Assembly (NCBI GenBank): GCA_937951895.1
Contig: CALFER010000079.1
Coordinates: 17,100-81,099, forward strand
Length of the DNA stretch: 64,000 nucleotides
From: an uncultured bacterium
GTDB lineage: Bacteria > CSSED10-310 > CALFER01
Direction of reading: 5' to 3'
How positions within the stretch are numbered: position 1 is the first letter of the stretch; every line of letters starts with the position of its first letter. Position numbers and translations under genes: made by a program. The notes under the pieces are model-generated. The model saw nothing but the letters and a program-made list of their open reading frames with translations. It searched no databases and had not been told where the DNA came from. Of the stretch, positions 18,600-28,400 are shown one piece after another.

Positions 18600-18628
18600 A
18601 GTCTAAACAAGTCAGGATTTTCGGTCAA
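18600..18628 (-). promoter_or_regulatory. putative promoter of the beta-helix operon
   Basis: Minus strand TTGACC (18623-18628), 17 bases, TAGACT (18600-18605), about 80 bases upstream of the ATG at 18516. The rest of the 18541-18760 divergent spacer shows only a short inverted pair, CAGTAT/ATACTG (18721-18742), near the plus-strand gene; no plus-strand promoter is clear. Confidence 0.5.
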
Positions 18629-18760
18629 TAGAACATATCTATCGAAGCACGGAGAAGCTTGAACGGAAGTTCCGGCGGTTCACGGGTTTATTTTTTGCCT
18701 GTTTTCGAATAGACTCCCTGCAGTATTCAAAGCAGGATACTGGAAAGCCGCAGGAACCTT

Positions 18761-20473
18761 ATGACAGGCAGATCGACTCGACATCTTCCCGATATCTGGC
18801 TCAAGGCATCGGTTCTGGGCAGTTTATGGGCCTCCAACGAGATCCTTCTGGGCAGTTTTCTTCATAATCTCAGAATCCCCTTCTCCGGAGCGTTTCTCGC
18901 CGCCGTCGGTGTCGCGATCCTGATCGGAGGTCGCCATATGTGGCCGGTCCGGGGTCTCTTCTGGCGTGCCGGCCTGATCTGCGCGGCTGTGAAATCGATC
19001 TCCCCGTCAGCCGTGATTCTCGGCCCCATGGTCGGAATCACTGCCGAAAGCCTGCTGCTGGAAGCCGTCATCCGTCTCGTCGGCGCCAGAACTCTCGGCT
19101 TCGCCCTCGGTGGAGCGCTCGCGGTCTCCTGGAGTCTCTTTCAGCAGATTTCCACGTACATACTGACATTCGGGATCGATATCGTCGATCTCTATTCGGG
19201 CCTCTACATGATGCTGGCCCGGGGTCTGAACATCCCTCGGATCGCTCCGATGGATCTGATCTCGCTGCTTCTGATTCTCCATGCCGCACTCGGTCTGCTC
19301 GCCGCTGTTTCCGCGATCGCGATCGGTCGCCGGGCGATCCGGTTCATCGATACGACTCCGGCGATCTCGCGCCTGACCGGACTCGATCCCGATCGCCGCA
19401 ACATGCTCCGGATCAACGATTCCACCCAGTCTTTTTCCCTGTCTCTGCTCGGCGCCAACATCGCCGTCATCGCGTTCGGTCTCTGGCTTCTCGATCGACA
19501 GCCATTGCTCGCAGGTCTCGCTGTCCTGATTATCTACGCATTCTTCAACGCGGCTCGGTATCGAAACGCTTTCCGTCGCATGTCGCGCCCCGGTTTCTGG
19601 ATCAGCCTCGCACTCGTCCTGATCAGCTCCGGTTTTCTGCTCGGCGCCGCCCGTCTCGATGACCATTCCGGTTGGGAAGCGGGTTTTCGGATGACCGTCC
19701 GTGCGATTCTGATCGTGATCGGGTTTTCCGCTCTGAGTGTCGAACTGCGCAATCCGAAACTCGTCACCTGGTTCGCCCGCCGGCGTCTCCAGGCATTTCC
19801 GGAAGCGCTCAGTGTCGCATTCGACGCGCTCCCGGCACTCGCATCCCTTGCCCCCTCCGCCGATCAGTTCATCCGGCGACCGCTCCACGCGCTGCCCGCC
19901 ATGCTCCGACATGCCGACACATGGGTTCAGGCGCGGCAATCCCGCCGGAACCGGGTCGTGTTCGTGACCGGACGGACGAGTCAGGGGAAAAGCATCATGA
20001 CGCAACGGATCGTCGAGAATCTCCGGGAACGCGGCGCCCGTGTGGCCGGCATCGCCGCGCCCGGCATCTGGCGCGAAGGCGTCCGCGAAGGCTTCGACAT
20101 CATCGACCTGACTACCTCGGAGCGCACTCCGCTTTGCCGCCGCGATCCAGCTGTCTCGGACCCCCTCACCCTGCCATATATCTTTCTGGATGAGGGGATC
20201 CATGCCGGCCGAAAAGCGCTCGAAAACGATTCGGTGCGGGACGCCGATGTCGTGATCGTCGATGAAGTCGGGTTTCTGGAACTGGAAGGTAAACTCTGGG
20301 CCGAATCGCTCGACCGCCTGGTCCGCGAGTATAACGGCCCGATGATCTGGGTCGTGCGCCGAAATTTCGTGAAACAGGCCGCCTCGAAGTGGCTCAAATC
20401 CGAACCCCTCGTCTATGACGTCGAATCGGCTGACGCGGAATCGATCGCACGCGAGGTCTACCCGAATCGGTGA
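18761..20473 (+). CDS. polytopic membrane protein fused to a THEP1-type nucleoside-triphosphatase
   Basis: 570 residues. Residues 1-330 hold about eight to ten hydrophobic helices (for example LGSLWASNEILLGSF, AFLAAVGVAILIGG, ALVLISSGFLLGA). Residues 395-570 are a P-loop domain like THEP1/NTPase_1: Walker A GRTSQGKS at 404-411, an acidic VIVDEVGFLEL segment equivalent to the DEIG motif of that family, and DADVVIVDE. THEP1 proteins hydrolyse a range of nucleoside triphosphates. The membrane half resembles transporter-like proteins that are normally separate from such an NTPase, so this is a natural fusion; the transported or sensed molecule is unknown. There is no strong Shine-Dalgarno sequence (GCAGGAACCTT precedes the ATG). 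Confidence 0.72.
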   Translation: MTGRSTRHLPDIWLKASVLGSLWASNEILLGSFLHNLRIPFSGAFLAAVGVAILIGGRHMWPVRGLFWRAGLICAAVKSISPSAVILGPMVGITAESLLLEAVIRLVGARTLGFALGGALAVSWSLFQQISTYILTFGIDIVDLYSGLYMMLARGLNIPRIAPMDLISLLLILHAALGLLAAVSAIAIGRRAIRFIDTTPAISRLTGLDPDRRNMLRINDSTQSFSLSLLGANIAVIAFGLWLLDRQPLLAGLAVLIIYAFFNAARYRNAFRRMSRPGFWISLALVLISSGFLLGAARLDDHSGWEAGFRMTVRAILIVIGFSALSVELRNPKLVTWFARRRLQAFPEALSVAFDALPALASLAPSADQFIRRPLHALPAMLRHADTWVQARQSRRNRVVFVTGRTSQGKSIMTQRIVENLRERGARVAGIAAPGIWREGVREGFDIIDLTTSERTPLCRRDPAVSDPLTLPYIFLDEGIHAGRKALENDSVRDADVVIVDEVGFLELEGKLWAESLDRLVREYNGPMIWVVRRNFVKQAASKWLKSEPLVYDVESADAESIAREVYPNR

Positions 20474-20500
20474 TTCACCCTTTTCGGTCACGAGGTGATG

Positions 20501-22183
20501 ATGACAACGATTGACACCTGTTCGTCCGGAACCGGCTCCCGGTTATGCATGATTCTGTCCGTTTTTCTTGCGTGCGCACCCTGCACGGCCCAGCAGATCA
20601 ACGGACGCGACGTCATACTCGATGGTGAAGGAAAACTCCTGTCATGGATCAACCCGAATCCCTCCATCGCCTACATCGGAATCATCGATCTCGCGCTTGA
20701 ATTCATCCGGACGGATGTCCAATCCGAACACGGCTACCCGAACTATTTCTGCAGACCCTCCTATCAGCGCGCCGAACCGCATGAGGGCACCGACTGGTTT
20801 TCGAACCCGTCGGATGTGCTGTCCGGATTCATTCACAGTTACATCGATGATTACTATGCATTCACTGGCGATGCGTCGCTCAATGATGATGTCATTCTGT
20901 TCGCGGACTACATGATCGAACAGGGGAGCACGCCGATCGGCACAGGGTGGGCCTGGCAGGGCTGCCCGTATCCGCAGGATTTCGGAGGCGTGCTGCCCCC
21001 CCGATCGTCGGATCGGGAAGGAATGATCGCGCCACACCTGACGGGGAAACTCGGGCGCTATTATACCTGGCTGTACCGGTTTACCGAAGACACCCGGTTT
21101 CTGACGGCTGCGATCCGTTGCGCGGACGCCCTGGTTGCCAACGTTCGAGCCGGCACCCAACTTCAATCACCCTGGCCGTACCGCGTCATGCCCGAGACGA
21201 ACCTTGTGTATCAGAACTGTGACTACTGCGCGGATGTGATCGACCCGATCGAACTTTTCGATGAACTGATCGATCTGGGACACGATCCCGGCGGTATGTA
21301 TACGTCGGTGCGACATGCCGTATGGACGTGGCTGTTTTCATCCGATGGACCGGTTGTGACGGGAAACTGGGGCAACTTCTTCGAGGACGCCAATTATCGA
21401 TTCGCCAATCACTGTCAGATCAACACGGGCGAAACAGCCCGCTACTGTCTCGAAAACCCCGACAAGGATCCCGACTGGCAATCCCACGCACAAACGCTCA
21501 TCACGCAGCAGGAATCGATCTACGGGGAAATCCAGTACGGCGCGATGGTGATGAACGAGCAGATCGACTGGTATTACCCGATGATCAGCCATACCGCTCG
21601 ATACGCATCGATCTGTGCGCTCTATTACGAAATGACCGGCGATGCCGTGTATCGTGAAAAAGCCTATCGCGGCTACAACTGGAGCACCTACGGGAGTTGC
21701 CCGGAAAAGGCCCGTGTTCTGGTCGAAACGATCACGGTTCCCCCGACGACATCCGGCTGGTATACGGACTGCCACGGCGATTTCCTTCAGCACATCTTCG
21801 CGGGTCTGGCATCCGTGCCGGACTGGGCGCCGGATAACGAAAGTCACCTGCTCCGATCGACGTCGATCGTGCAGACCATCACGTACGAACCGGATTCCAT
21901 CACCTATCGCACGTTTGACGCGGACTCGAAGGAAGTGTTCAGAATCGTCGACAAACCATTCTCGGTTACAGTCGACGGCATCCCTCTCGCGGAACGGACG
22001 GATCTGACCGAACCGGGCTGGACCTGGGAATCGAACAAGGGTTCCGGAGTCTGCCGGATCTGGCATACGACCGGCCGCAACATTGCGATCGAGCATCTTG
22101 CGCTGCCCGCGTTCGATCCCGTTGGCATCGCATCGATTCTGATCGTTCTCTCCGTGTTGCTGCTGCGTTCGCGGCGCCGCTGA
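20501..22183 (+). CDS. exported alpha/alpha-barrel (six-hairpin glycosidase-like) protein with C-terminal membrane anchor
   Basis: 560 residues. GTG at 20495 and ATG at 20498 are alternative starts; ATG 20501 fits the GAGG at 20492 best. A signal peptide ends near CTAQQ. The body has paired helices with aromatic and polar turns (LSGFIHSYIDDYYAFTGD, LTGKLGRYYTWLYRFTED, HTARYASICALYYEMTGD), as in (alpha/alpha)6 or (alpha/alpha)7 glycosidase-like proteins; catalytic residues cannot be assigned. The last 25 residues, a hydrophobic helix then RSRRR, form a tripartite tail like PEP-CTERM/IPTL-CTERM sorting signals. It starts 27 bases after the THEP1-fusion gene and is likely co-transcribed. Confidence 0.65.
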   Translation: MTTIDTCSSGTGSRLCMILSVFLACAPCTAQQINGRDVILDGEGKLLSWINPNPSIAYIGIIDLALEFIRTDVQSEHGYPNYFCRPSYQRAEPHEGTDWFSNPSDVLSGFIHSYIDDYYAFTGDASLNDDVILFADYMIEQGSTPIGTGWAWQGCPYPQDFGGVLPPRSSDREGMIAPHLTGKLGRYYTWLYRFTEDTRFLTAAIRCADALVANVRAGTQLQSPWPYRVMPETNLVYQNCDYCADVIDPIELFDELIDLGHDPGGMYTSVRHAVWTWLFSSDGPVVTGNWGNFFEDANYRFANHCQINTGETARYCLENPDKDPDWQSHAQTLITQQESIYGEIQYGAMVMNEQIDWYYPMISHTARYASICALYYEMTGDAVYREKAYRGYNWSTYGSCPEKARVLVETITVPPTTSGWYTDCHGDFLQHIFAGLASVPDWAPDNESHLLRSTSIVQTITYEPDSITYRTFDADSKEVFRIVDKPFSVTVDGIPLAERTDLTEPGWTWESNKGSGVCRIWHTTGRNIAIEHLALPAFDPVGIASILIVLSVLLLRSRRR

Positions 22184-22271
22184 CTCAACGATCCCGACGC
22201 GATCGAATCAGGGACACGAATCGACGATTATAAAGGACGGTGGGTTCATATTCATCCTCTCTCGACGTCCG

Positions 22272-22727
22272 TCAGTCGTGAGTCGCGTGCGGTAGAGCGT
22301 CGGCTCCGAGACCCTGGTCGATTCCTTTCATCTTGTACAGTTTAATTGCAATTATTCCTGAGAATAATATGAAGTCGTTATCAGTAGTGAAAATTTCAAA
22401 CTGCCTCCGGTTGGCGACTGCACAAATTAAAAAATCCGTATTTGAACCCTGAATTCCAATCCGTCTGCAAACATTGAAATATCGGGCGGCTTCTTCATAA
22501 TCCGCGGCTGAAATCGGTTCATCCGGAAACGCAGACAATCGTTTCTTCAAACGGTCGAATTGGCTTCCACTCCGGATTCCCGAAAGCAGTTCTTGCCGGA
22601 CAGGTCCTATCATCACGACTCTGTGATCCGCAATCAAACTTTCCAGTTCGCGCCTGATGGCTATGGAGATTTCTTTCGTTCGTCGAAGCGCCAGAGACCA
22701 GATGCTTGTATCGACAAGAACTTTCAA
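22272..22727 (-). CDS. vapC: VapC-type PIN-domain toxin
   Basis: 151 residues, a PIN-domain ribonuclease. Acidic metal-binding residues are in the expected places: Asp6 in VLVDTSIW, Glu46 in VRQELLSG, Asp98 in GSNTDFLICA and Asp116/Asp118 in TTDNDF. VapC toxins cleave tRNA or rRNA until VapB binds them. The start is a TTG that overlaps the vapB stop (TTGA), with AAAGG about 9 bases upstream. The tail after residue 130 is longer than in most VapC proteins. GC is lower here than in surrounding genes, which suits a recently acquired module. Confidence 0.9.
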   Translation of the reverse strand: MKVLVDTSIWSLALRRTKEISIAIRRELESLIADHRVVMIGPVRQELLSGIRSGSQFDRLKKRLSAFPDEPISAADYEEAARYFNVCRRIGIQGSNTDFLICAVANRRQFEIFTTDNDFILFSGIIAIKLYKMKGIDQGLGADALPHATHD

Positions 22728-22924
22728 GATTTCGACCTTTGCTGCTTATAATCATAGTCCGGATCATATTCGATGGAACCGAATAGAAGAAAGATTTTTT
22801 CCTGTTCAAGCCTGTCGATATACTCCTGCAATGCTTTTGTGACTGCCTCTCTTTTTGTCCGGTGTCTGCCGAGTCTTTGAGCTTTGATAATCAGCTTGTC
22901 ATCAATTTGGAGATTCGTCGCCAC
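22724..22924 (-). CDS. vapB: VapB-type antitoxin
   Basis: 66 residues from a GTG at 22924. This start gives the family-typical opening MATNLQIDDKLI and lies 8 bases after GGAGG; upstream in-frame starts are poorer. AQRLGRHRTKREAVTKALQEYI is the DNA-binding and dimerisation region of type-II VapB (DUF2191-like) antitoxins. The C-terminal half (FGSIEYDPDYDY) is the acidic-aromatic segment that threads into the toxin. It overlaps vapC by 4 bases. The promoter just upstream contains a palindrome in its spacer, which suggests autorepression by VapBC. Confidence 0.9.
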   Translation of the reverse strand: MATNLQIDDKLIIKAQRLGRHRTKREAVTKALQEYIDRLEQEKIFLLFGSIEYDPDYDYKQQRSKS

Positions 22925-22944
22925 AATCATCACCTCCACACACT

Positions 22945-22973
22945 ATTCTACACATCAAGATGTGTGAAATCAA
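22945..22973 (-). promoter_or_regulatory. vapBC promoter with palindromic operator in the -35/-10 spacer
   Basis: Minus strand TTGATT (22968-22973), 17 bases, TAGAAT (22945-22950). ACACATC-AA-GATGTGT (22950-22965, plus-strand reading) is a perfect inverted repeat that fills the spacer and touches the -10 box. Predicted transcription starts about 14 bases before the GTG of vapB. Confidence 0.7.
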
Positions 22974-23063
22974 GTTCTGCTGAAAAGAATCGAATGTCAG
23001 CCATCACGCGTTGGGGAAACCGTGCCGAAGGCACAGGGATTCGCTGCGCCGGACAGTTCGGGA

Positions 23064-23507
23064 TCATTCCTTATTCATGTGCAGAGCGATACAATTGCCC
23101 TCCGAGTCTTCAAACTCCGCTACAAAACCGTAGTCTCCAGTGTCCGTTTTTGGGTAAATCAACTTACCTCCCGCACCAATCGCGTTTTTAAGCGTGGAAT
23201 CAATGTCTGTCGTTGAAAAGTAAACCCGGGTTCCCTTCAGCGACGGTTGATAACTCTCGCCTTTTGCGAGGGCTCCGGTAGCACCCTCGCCCCCGATCTG
23301 ATATGGAAATAGCGCCATATCATTGCCATCGATGTTCTGCCTTTCAAAGGTGACGCCAAATGTCCGGGAGTAAAAAGCGACTGCTCGATCCATATCTCGG
23401 ACCGGAATTTCAAAATAGAATACGGGATTTTTCATATGATCTTTCTGTGAGAGGGAGGCACAACCAGCCACAAGGATCAACAAGCTGGCGGCGACGATGG
23501 CTTTCAA
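23064..23507 (-). CDS. VOC-fold (glyoxalase/bleomycin-resistance type) protein, probable lipoprotein
   Basis: 147 residues with a TTG start. The first 24 residues are a good lipoprotein signal (MKAIVAASLLILVAGC, lipobox Cys16). The rest is a single VOC module: NPVFYFEIPVRDMDRAVAFY, FEVTF-like strands, then FSTTDIDSTLKNAIGAGGKLIYP and VAEFEDSEGNCIALH. Cytoplasmic relatives start at an equivalent of the internal ATG at 23435 (MKNPVFY), so the signal may have been added to an ordinary VOC protein; a weak AGAAAGA precedes that ATG. The TTG has no clear Shine-Dalgarno but lies 8 bases after the stop of the upstream gene, so coupling is possible. Substrate unknown. Confidence 0.72.
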   Translation of the reverse strand: MKAIVAASLLILVAGCASLSQKDHMKNPVFYFEIPVRDMDRAVAFYSRTFGVTFERQNIDGNDMALFPYQIGGEGATGALAKGESYQPSLKGTRVYFSTTDIDSTLKNAIGAGGKLIYPKTDTGDYGFVAEFEDSEGNCIALHMNKE

Positions 23508-23515
23508 GGGTTATA

Positions 23516-25396
23516 TCAAGGTCCATACCCCCATTCGACCATTGCATGATTGCCGCGAATCGCCGTCATATCCTCGTTCAGCATCGCTCCCCAGAACCGT
23601 AATCCGGTCACGGTTTCCGATCCGGTTTCCGGCCAGTCGAACGGAGGCAGGATCGTGAGTTCCGTGCTGCCGGTCGGGACCACCTCATACGAAAAATCGA
23701 CTGTCGCCGGATCGGCCGGATCGAACATCTGCCATCCCGGCCAGAACCAGTAGCTTCCCTGGATATCCAGGAAAACGAACGTCGGCACATCGGTGAGCCC
23801 CTCATCCGGATTGTCCAGATACGCCGTCACGAAAAAGGATTCCCCGGGATGCGCCATCGCGGGCAGATCCAGCCGAACGCCCATAACGAGAGGTGGTTCG
23901 GTGGGGGCCGATGTCGGAGTCATGCTCGGGGTAAAGGTCGGAACGGGAGGAACCGTCGCCGTCGGCTCGACGGTCGGAGACGGCGAAGGGGTCGGTGTCT
24001 GGAACACGTTGCCGAACGATCCGTCGGGATTGATGTTCTGCCCGTAGACATCACCGTCATCCGAACGATGATCGTCCCAGATGAACAGGGCCGGACCCCA
24101 GATCGACAGCGCGGATTCGTGGAACAGTTTGTCGGAGTTCACCGTGGACGCGCCGACAATCTGCGGAGTCCACACGAAACTGCCCTCGGCATCGATTCGT
24201 GTCGCAAACAGGTGGAACACACCGGCGGACACCTCGGACATGTAACTGACCAGCGCATCACCCTCCATCGATAACACATTCAACTGCTGCTCGTTCTGCG
24301 AATCGACGGCCGTGAGACTCTTGCCCGCATCAGTCCACATTCTCTGACCGGTCGACGAGATCTTCTGCCCGTAAATGCCCCACGCGCTCTGATTGAAGTT
24401 TTCCTCGACCCAGAACGTCAGCACATCCTGTGTCGCAGGCAGAAAAATCGCAACGGGATTGACGCGCTGATACGGATCGCTCGTCGATACAGCGACACCG
24501 TTGTGCCCGAATGCCTCGATTCCGGCACTCGTCAGCCGCTGCACATAACACTGCAGGAGGGATTGCGAGGTGTCGTACCACGAGAACAGCGCACCGCCCG
24601 CACCATCCGTCGCAAAGTCCGGGAAATTCCCGAACTGAAGCGATCCGGTATCGAAGACGACCACGGGATTCGATCCCCACACCGCGTCGCCGTCCGCGTT
24701 GATTTTCTGGGCATAGAGATGTTTGCTTCCGGTAAACGTCAGGTATTGAACGAACGACGCGATGACTGTTCCATCTTCACTCTCACCCATATCCGAAACC
24801 ATCAGGGTGCCGCCATTCGGATCGGTCACGATCAACGGAGTCGTCCATTGCGGCGTTCCACTGATGTCCAGACGCTGGAAAACAGAGGTGTCTTCGTCAA
24901 TCCAGCCGGCGACGAAGCTGCCGTCGGGCATGGCCGCTGCCTCCGGCTTGGCAAAGTAGTTCGTGCCGGATGTGAGTTGAATGCCGTTCCCCCAGGGCAG
25001 CGATCCATCCGGCAGGACCAGATTGGCGACGACCTGGTCCGAACCGGTCGCATCCGACATGTATGCCAGAAACACCTGGTTGTCGGCATTCCGGGCCAGT
25101 GCGTAGTCCATGACGGATGAGTAGTTCAGATTGCCGACGAGAATTCCGTTGGGTGCCCAGACTTCGTTGCCTTCAAAGTCAAGCCGTTGAAGGCGGACAT
25201 CGTAGCCTGAGCCCGAATCATACCAACTGACGAAGCAGCCTCCGTCGGTCGACGGCACGATGTGCGGGACCGTCTGAGCCCCGCTCCCGTCCGCAATCAT
25301 CATGTTCACGGCAGGATCCGTCGACCATGCGGCCATCAGGTGTCCGTTCGCAAAGCACAGAGTCAGCGCGAGAAACCCGGTGAATAAACGTTGCAT
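23516..25396 (-). CDS. exported repeat protein with Thr-Pro linker and shared C-terminal domain
   Basis: 626 residues from the ATG at 25396, which follows GGGGAGGG; the longer open frame is rejected because it would bury the signal peptide (MQRLFTGFLALTLCFANG). Residues 25-480 carry repeats of the type LYAQKINADGDAVWG, FSWYDTSQ and ATRIDAEGSFVW, a beta-rich pattern common in exported proteins of FCB-type bacteria (QKID-x-GNxxW, then an evaluative strand with W-x-D). A Thr-Pro linker spans about 485-520. The C-terminal domain has FVFLDIQGSYWFWPGW and ends VEWGYGP. It is paralogous in design to the next gene upstream. Confidence 0.75.
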   Translation of the reverse strand: MQRLFTGFLALTLCFANGHLMAAWSTDPAVNMMIADGSGAQTVPHIVPSTDGGCFVSWYDSGSGYDVRLQRLDFEGNEVWAPNGILVGNLNYSSVMDYALARNADNQVFLAYMSDATGSDQVVANLVLPDGSLPWGNGIQLTSGTNYFAKPEAAAMPDGSFVAGWIDEDTSVFQRLDISGTPQWTTPLIVTDPNGGTLMVSDMGESEDGTVIASFVQYLTFTGSKHLYAQKINADGDAVWGSNPVVVFDTGSLQFGNFPDFATDGAGGALFSWYDTSQSLLQCYVQRLTSAGIEAFGHNGVAVSTSDPYQRVNPVAIFLPATQDVLTFWVEENFNQSAWGIYGQKISSTGQRMWTDAGKSLTAVDSQNEQQLNVLSMEGDALVSYMSEVSAGVFHLFATRIDAEGSFVWTPQIVGASTVNSDKLFHESALSIWGPALFIWDDHRSDDGDVYGQNINPDGSFGNVFQTPTPSPSPTVEPTATVPPVPTFTPSMTPTSAPTEPPLVMGVRLDLPAMAHPGESFFVTAYLDNPDEGLTDVPTFVFLDIQGSYWFWPGWQMFDPADPATVDFSYEVVPTGSTELTILPPFDWPETGSETVTGLRFWGAMLNEDMTAIRGNHAMVEWGYGP

Positions 25397-25491
25397 ACTT
25401 TTACCCTCCCCATCTCTGAGGCTACCGGAAGCGGGGAGTTTCGGCAAGGTCCATTGCCGAATTTCAAGCGCTGAGGAAACTCGTCAGCCGC

Positions 25492-28400
25492 TCATTCGTA
25501 TCCGAATTCCACCATGTCGATGTCTCCCAGAAGGGTCGCTGTCCCGGACGCCAGCGCCCCGACCCAGAACCGAAGTCCGGACGCACTGCCATCCACCGTC
25601 GGCCAGACGAAATTGAACACATTCTCCTCCGTCAGCCCCGCGGGAGGCGTTCTCATGCCGTAATCCAGAGTCTGCGTCCACGAGGGCCAGAACCAGTAAC
25701 TGCCATATACATCGAGCAGAATGAAGACATCCGCACTGATGCCTCCGGAGCTGATGAGTCGCAGATCGAGATTGAATGTGTCTCCGGCATGAAACATGAC
25801 GCCGTTCAGATCCAGATCGGGCGTCAGGTAAGCCGTCCCGGATCCCCAGGAAACAGTGACGGATCGAATGACCGGACTGCCCTGCTGAGCCGGATCGGCG
25901 GTCAGACGCGCACGCCAGCGCAGATCGGACCCGGGCGATGCGAACGAAAGCGGCATGCCGGGCGTCACGCCGTACCAGTTGAAGCCTCCGTCCGGAGATA
26001 CTGCCCAGGACACGGCTCCGCCATTGAGCGTCACATCGGCATCCGTGATCACGGCCCATCGAACCGCGTCGGCACCGTTGAGTTTCGCCGAGACTCCTGA
26101 ACCGGAATCCGAATAATACGGCCGCGGATCGATCAGCGGATTATCCGACGGGAACACCCGGGCACCCGACCCGTCCAGCGCCTGATAATACGGAACAGGA
26201 ATGTTGTCCGCAGAGATATGATCGAAAAGGATCACCGTAGAGTCATCAGCAGGACAGATCAGATCCCGGATCGTCACGGCATTGCCCGACGTCAGCGCAT
26301 TGACCCGAGGCTCGCTCCAGTCGAACACTCCTCCCGTGATACGCTGGGCCCAGATGCCGAACTCGGTCCCGACGCGCCCCGACCAGGCGGCCACGAGACT
26401 CAGCGGAGGCAGAAACGCGACACGGGTGCCGTAACAGGTCTCCACCGGCCCGCCCATCAGTACGGGAGATGAGGGAAGGGAATAATTGATCGATTGCGCA
26501 TAGATGCTGTTCGATCCGGCCACGGAAGTCGAATAGGTGACATACGCCAGCGAGCCGTAGACCATCAGATCCGGATTGCGTTTGCTCACGCCGTCATCCG
26601 GATCGACTCTCACGTTCGGGAAAGCGACTGAACCATCCGACAGCACCCGGGTATAATAAACGTGATACCCGCTGACATGATCGTCCACCCACAATACTCC
26701 CGCGGAGCCGTCCGCAAATACCTCGAGCCGGATGTCGTCGTACGTCGTCAGGGAGGTATCACTGATCTTGATATCAGCCGGGAAAACACGAGCACCGGGA
26801 CTGGTCACCACCTGATAGTAAATGCCGCGATCCGGATCACGCAGATCCGCCCAGGCCACGGCGGCTCTCCCGAGCGAATCGATACCGATATCGAACGTGT
26901 ACGTGGCATATCCGGCCAGATCGCTGATCCGGAAGGAATCTCCGATCGGTGTCCAATCCGGATTGAACCATTGCCCTCTCATGATTGCCGGAACGGTGGG
27001 CCAGCCATCCGAATCGACCCATACCACGACCCGCTTGCCATCCGGCGCTTGCGCGGCCGTTGCCTGGCTGTAGGGTGTTTCCGCGAGAAACTCGTCATGC
27101 GCACCGATGCGGGTCGCGGGATCGCTGAACGATCGGCTGAACGTATCGAACGCGCCATTGCGGGTATCCATCCAGGTCACGGAAAAACCGCCGCCATCCT
27201 CACTTCCCTTGATGAACGAGGCGTTGCCGGCCGTTGTGTCGCCGGGCATGTTGACGAATTCTCTCGCCCGATCCCAGACGGCCCCTCCGTCATCCGTCAA
27301 CGCCATGGCCACCGTCTTGAGCAGAAACAGTTCCTGACCGTGTTGTGCCACAGCCATGACTCCGGTGCCGATCGAGTACACGAGTTGAAACGCCCGGAGA
27401 GCCATCCAGTCGACACTCGAGAAATCAACCGCTTCAGGTTGAGAAGCCGGAAAATTGCCCATGAAGTCGATCAGCCGCGTGTAGGGTGCCCAGTTCCCCT
27501 CGAACGGCGATCCCATCCCGACCAGAACCCCTGACGGCGTGATCGCGATCGCGCTGTTGTCGATGCGCTCATCCATGCTCCAGACGACGCGATCCGACAG
27601 CCAGAGCGCATTTCCGTTGAAATCGCGATACATGATCTCGACCGATTCGAGCGGATATACATTCTCCTTGTAGGAAATGAACAGACCGAAACCCTCCAGA
27701 AGCGCGATCAGAGGACTCCGCTGCTCATTGAGAGTCTCCACCGGAACAGCCACCCCGTTGATCCAGGAAGGCGCACCCGAACTGTCGATCCGGGTCATCA
27801 GAATATCGGAGTTCTCCTCCCAGACCACGAACGATCGACCCGCGGTATCGACCGCGACCTTCGGAGTCCGCTCCTGGGTCGCTCCGCCGGGCTGAACCGG
27901 AACATCGGCAGACGACCAGATCCGATTGCCGTCCACATCGAGTTTCTGGGCGAAAATCCGCTGATCCCCAAGACGCGAATCCTCCCAGACGATGACGACA
28001 GACTCGAGCGGACCGGCGGCGATATCGCAGGCACCCTTGTTCTCGAGACTCATGTTCTGATTGACCACAACAGGCATCGCCCACTGTTCGCTCCCGCTCG
28101 AGTCGAACCGGTGCGCATAGATCCGATTGCCCGGGTTTCCAACCGCCCAGGCCAGCGCAATGTCCATCCCGGACACGGCGATCGCACTCCCGGCAATGTA
28201 ATCGGTCGACGTCGCCACACGCTTCATCTCGGGCCATTCGGGCCGAGCGTTCCCGTCATACCTCTGAAGATACAGGGAGTACATTCCACCGCTGAGCGCC
28301 TCATATAGTGCGATGAAACCTCCGGAGGGATACGAAACGGTCTGAACGAGTTTCGGGGTCAGAGCGGATTCCGTTCTGTACAAAGAAAGCGACTGACTGA

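Noticed and set aside
19007..20491. 494-codon open frame on the minus strand
   Set aside because: Antisense to the membrane/THEP1 gene; very acidic low-complexity translation.
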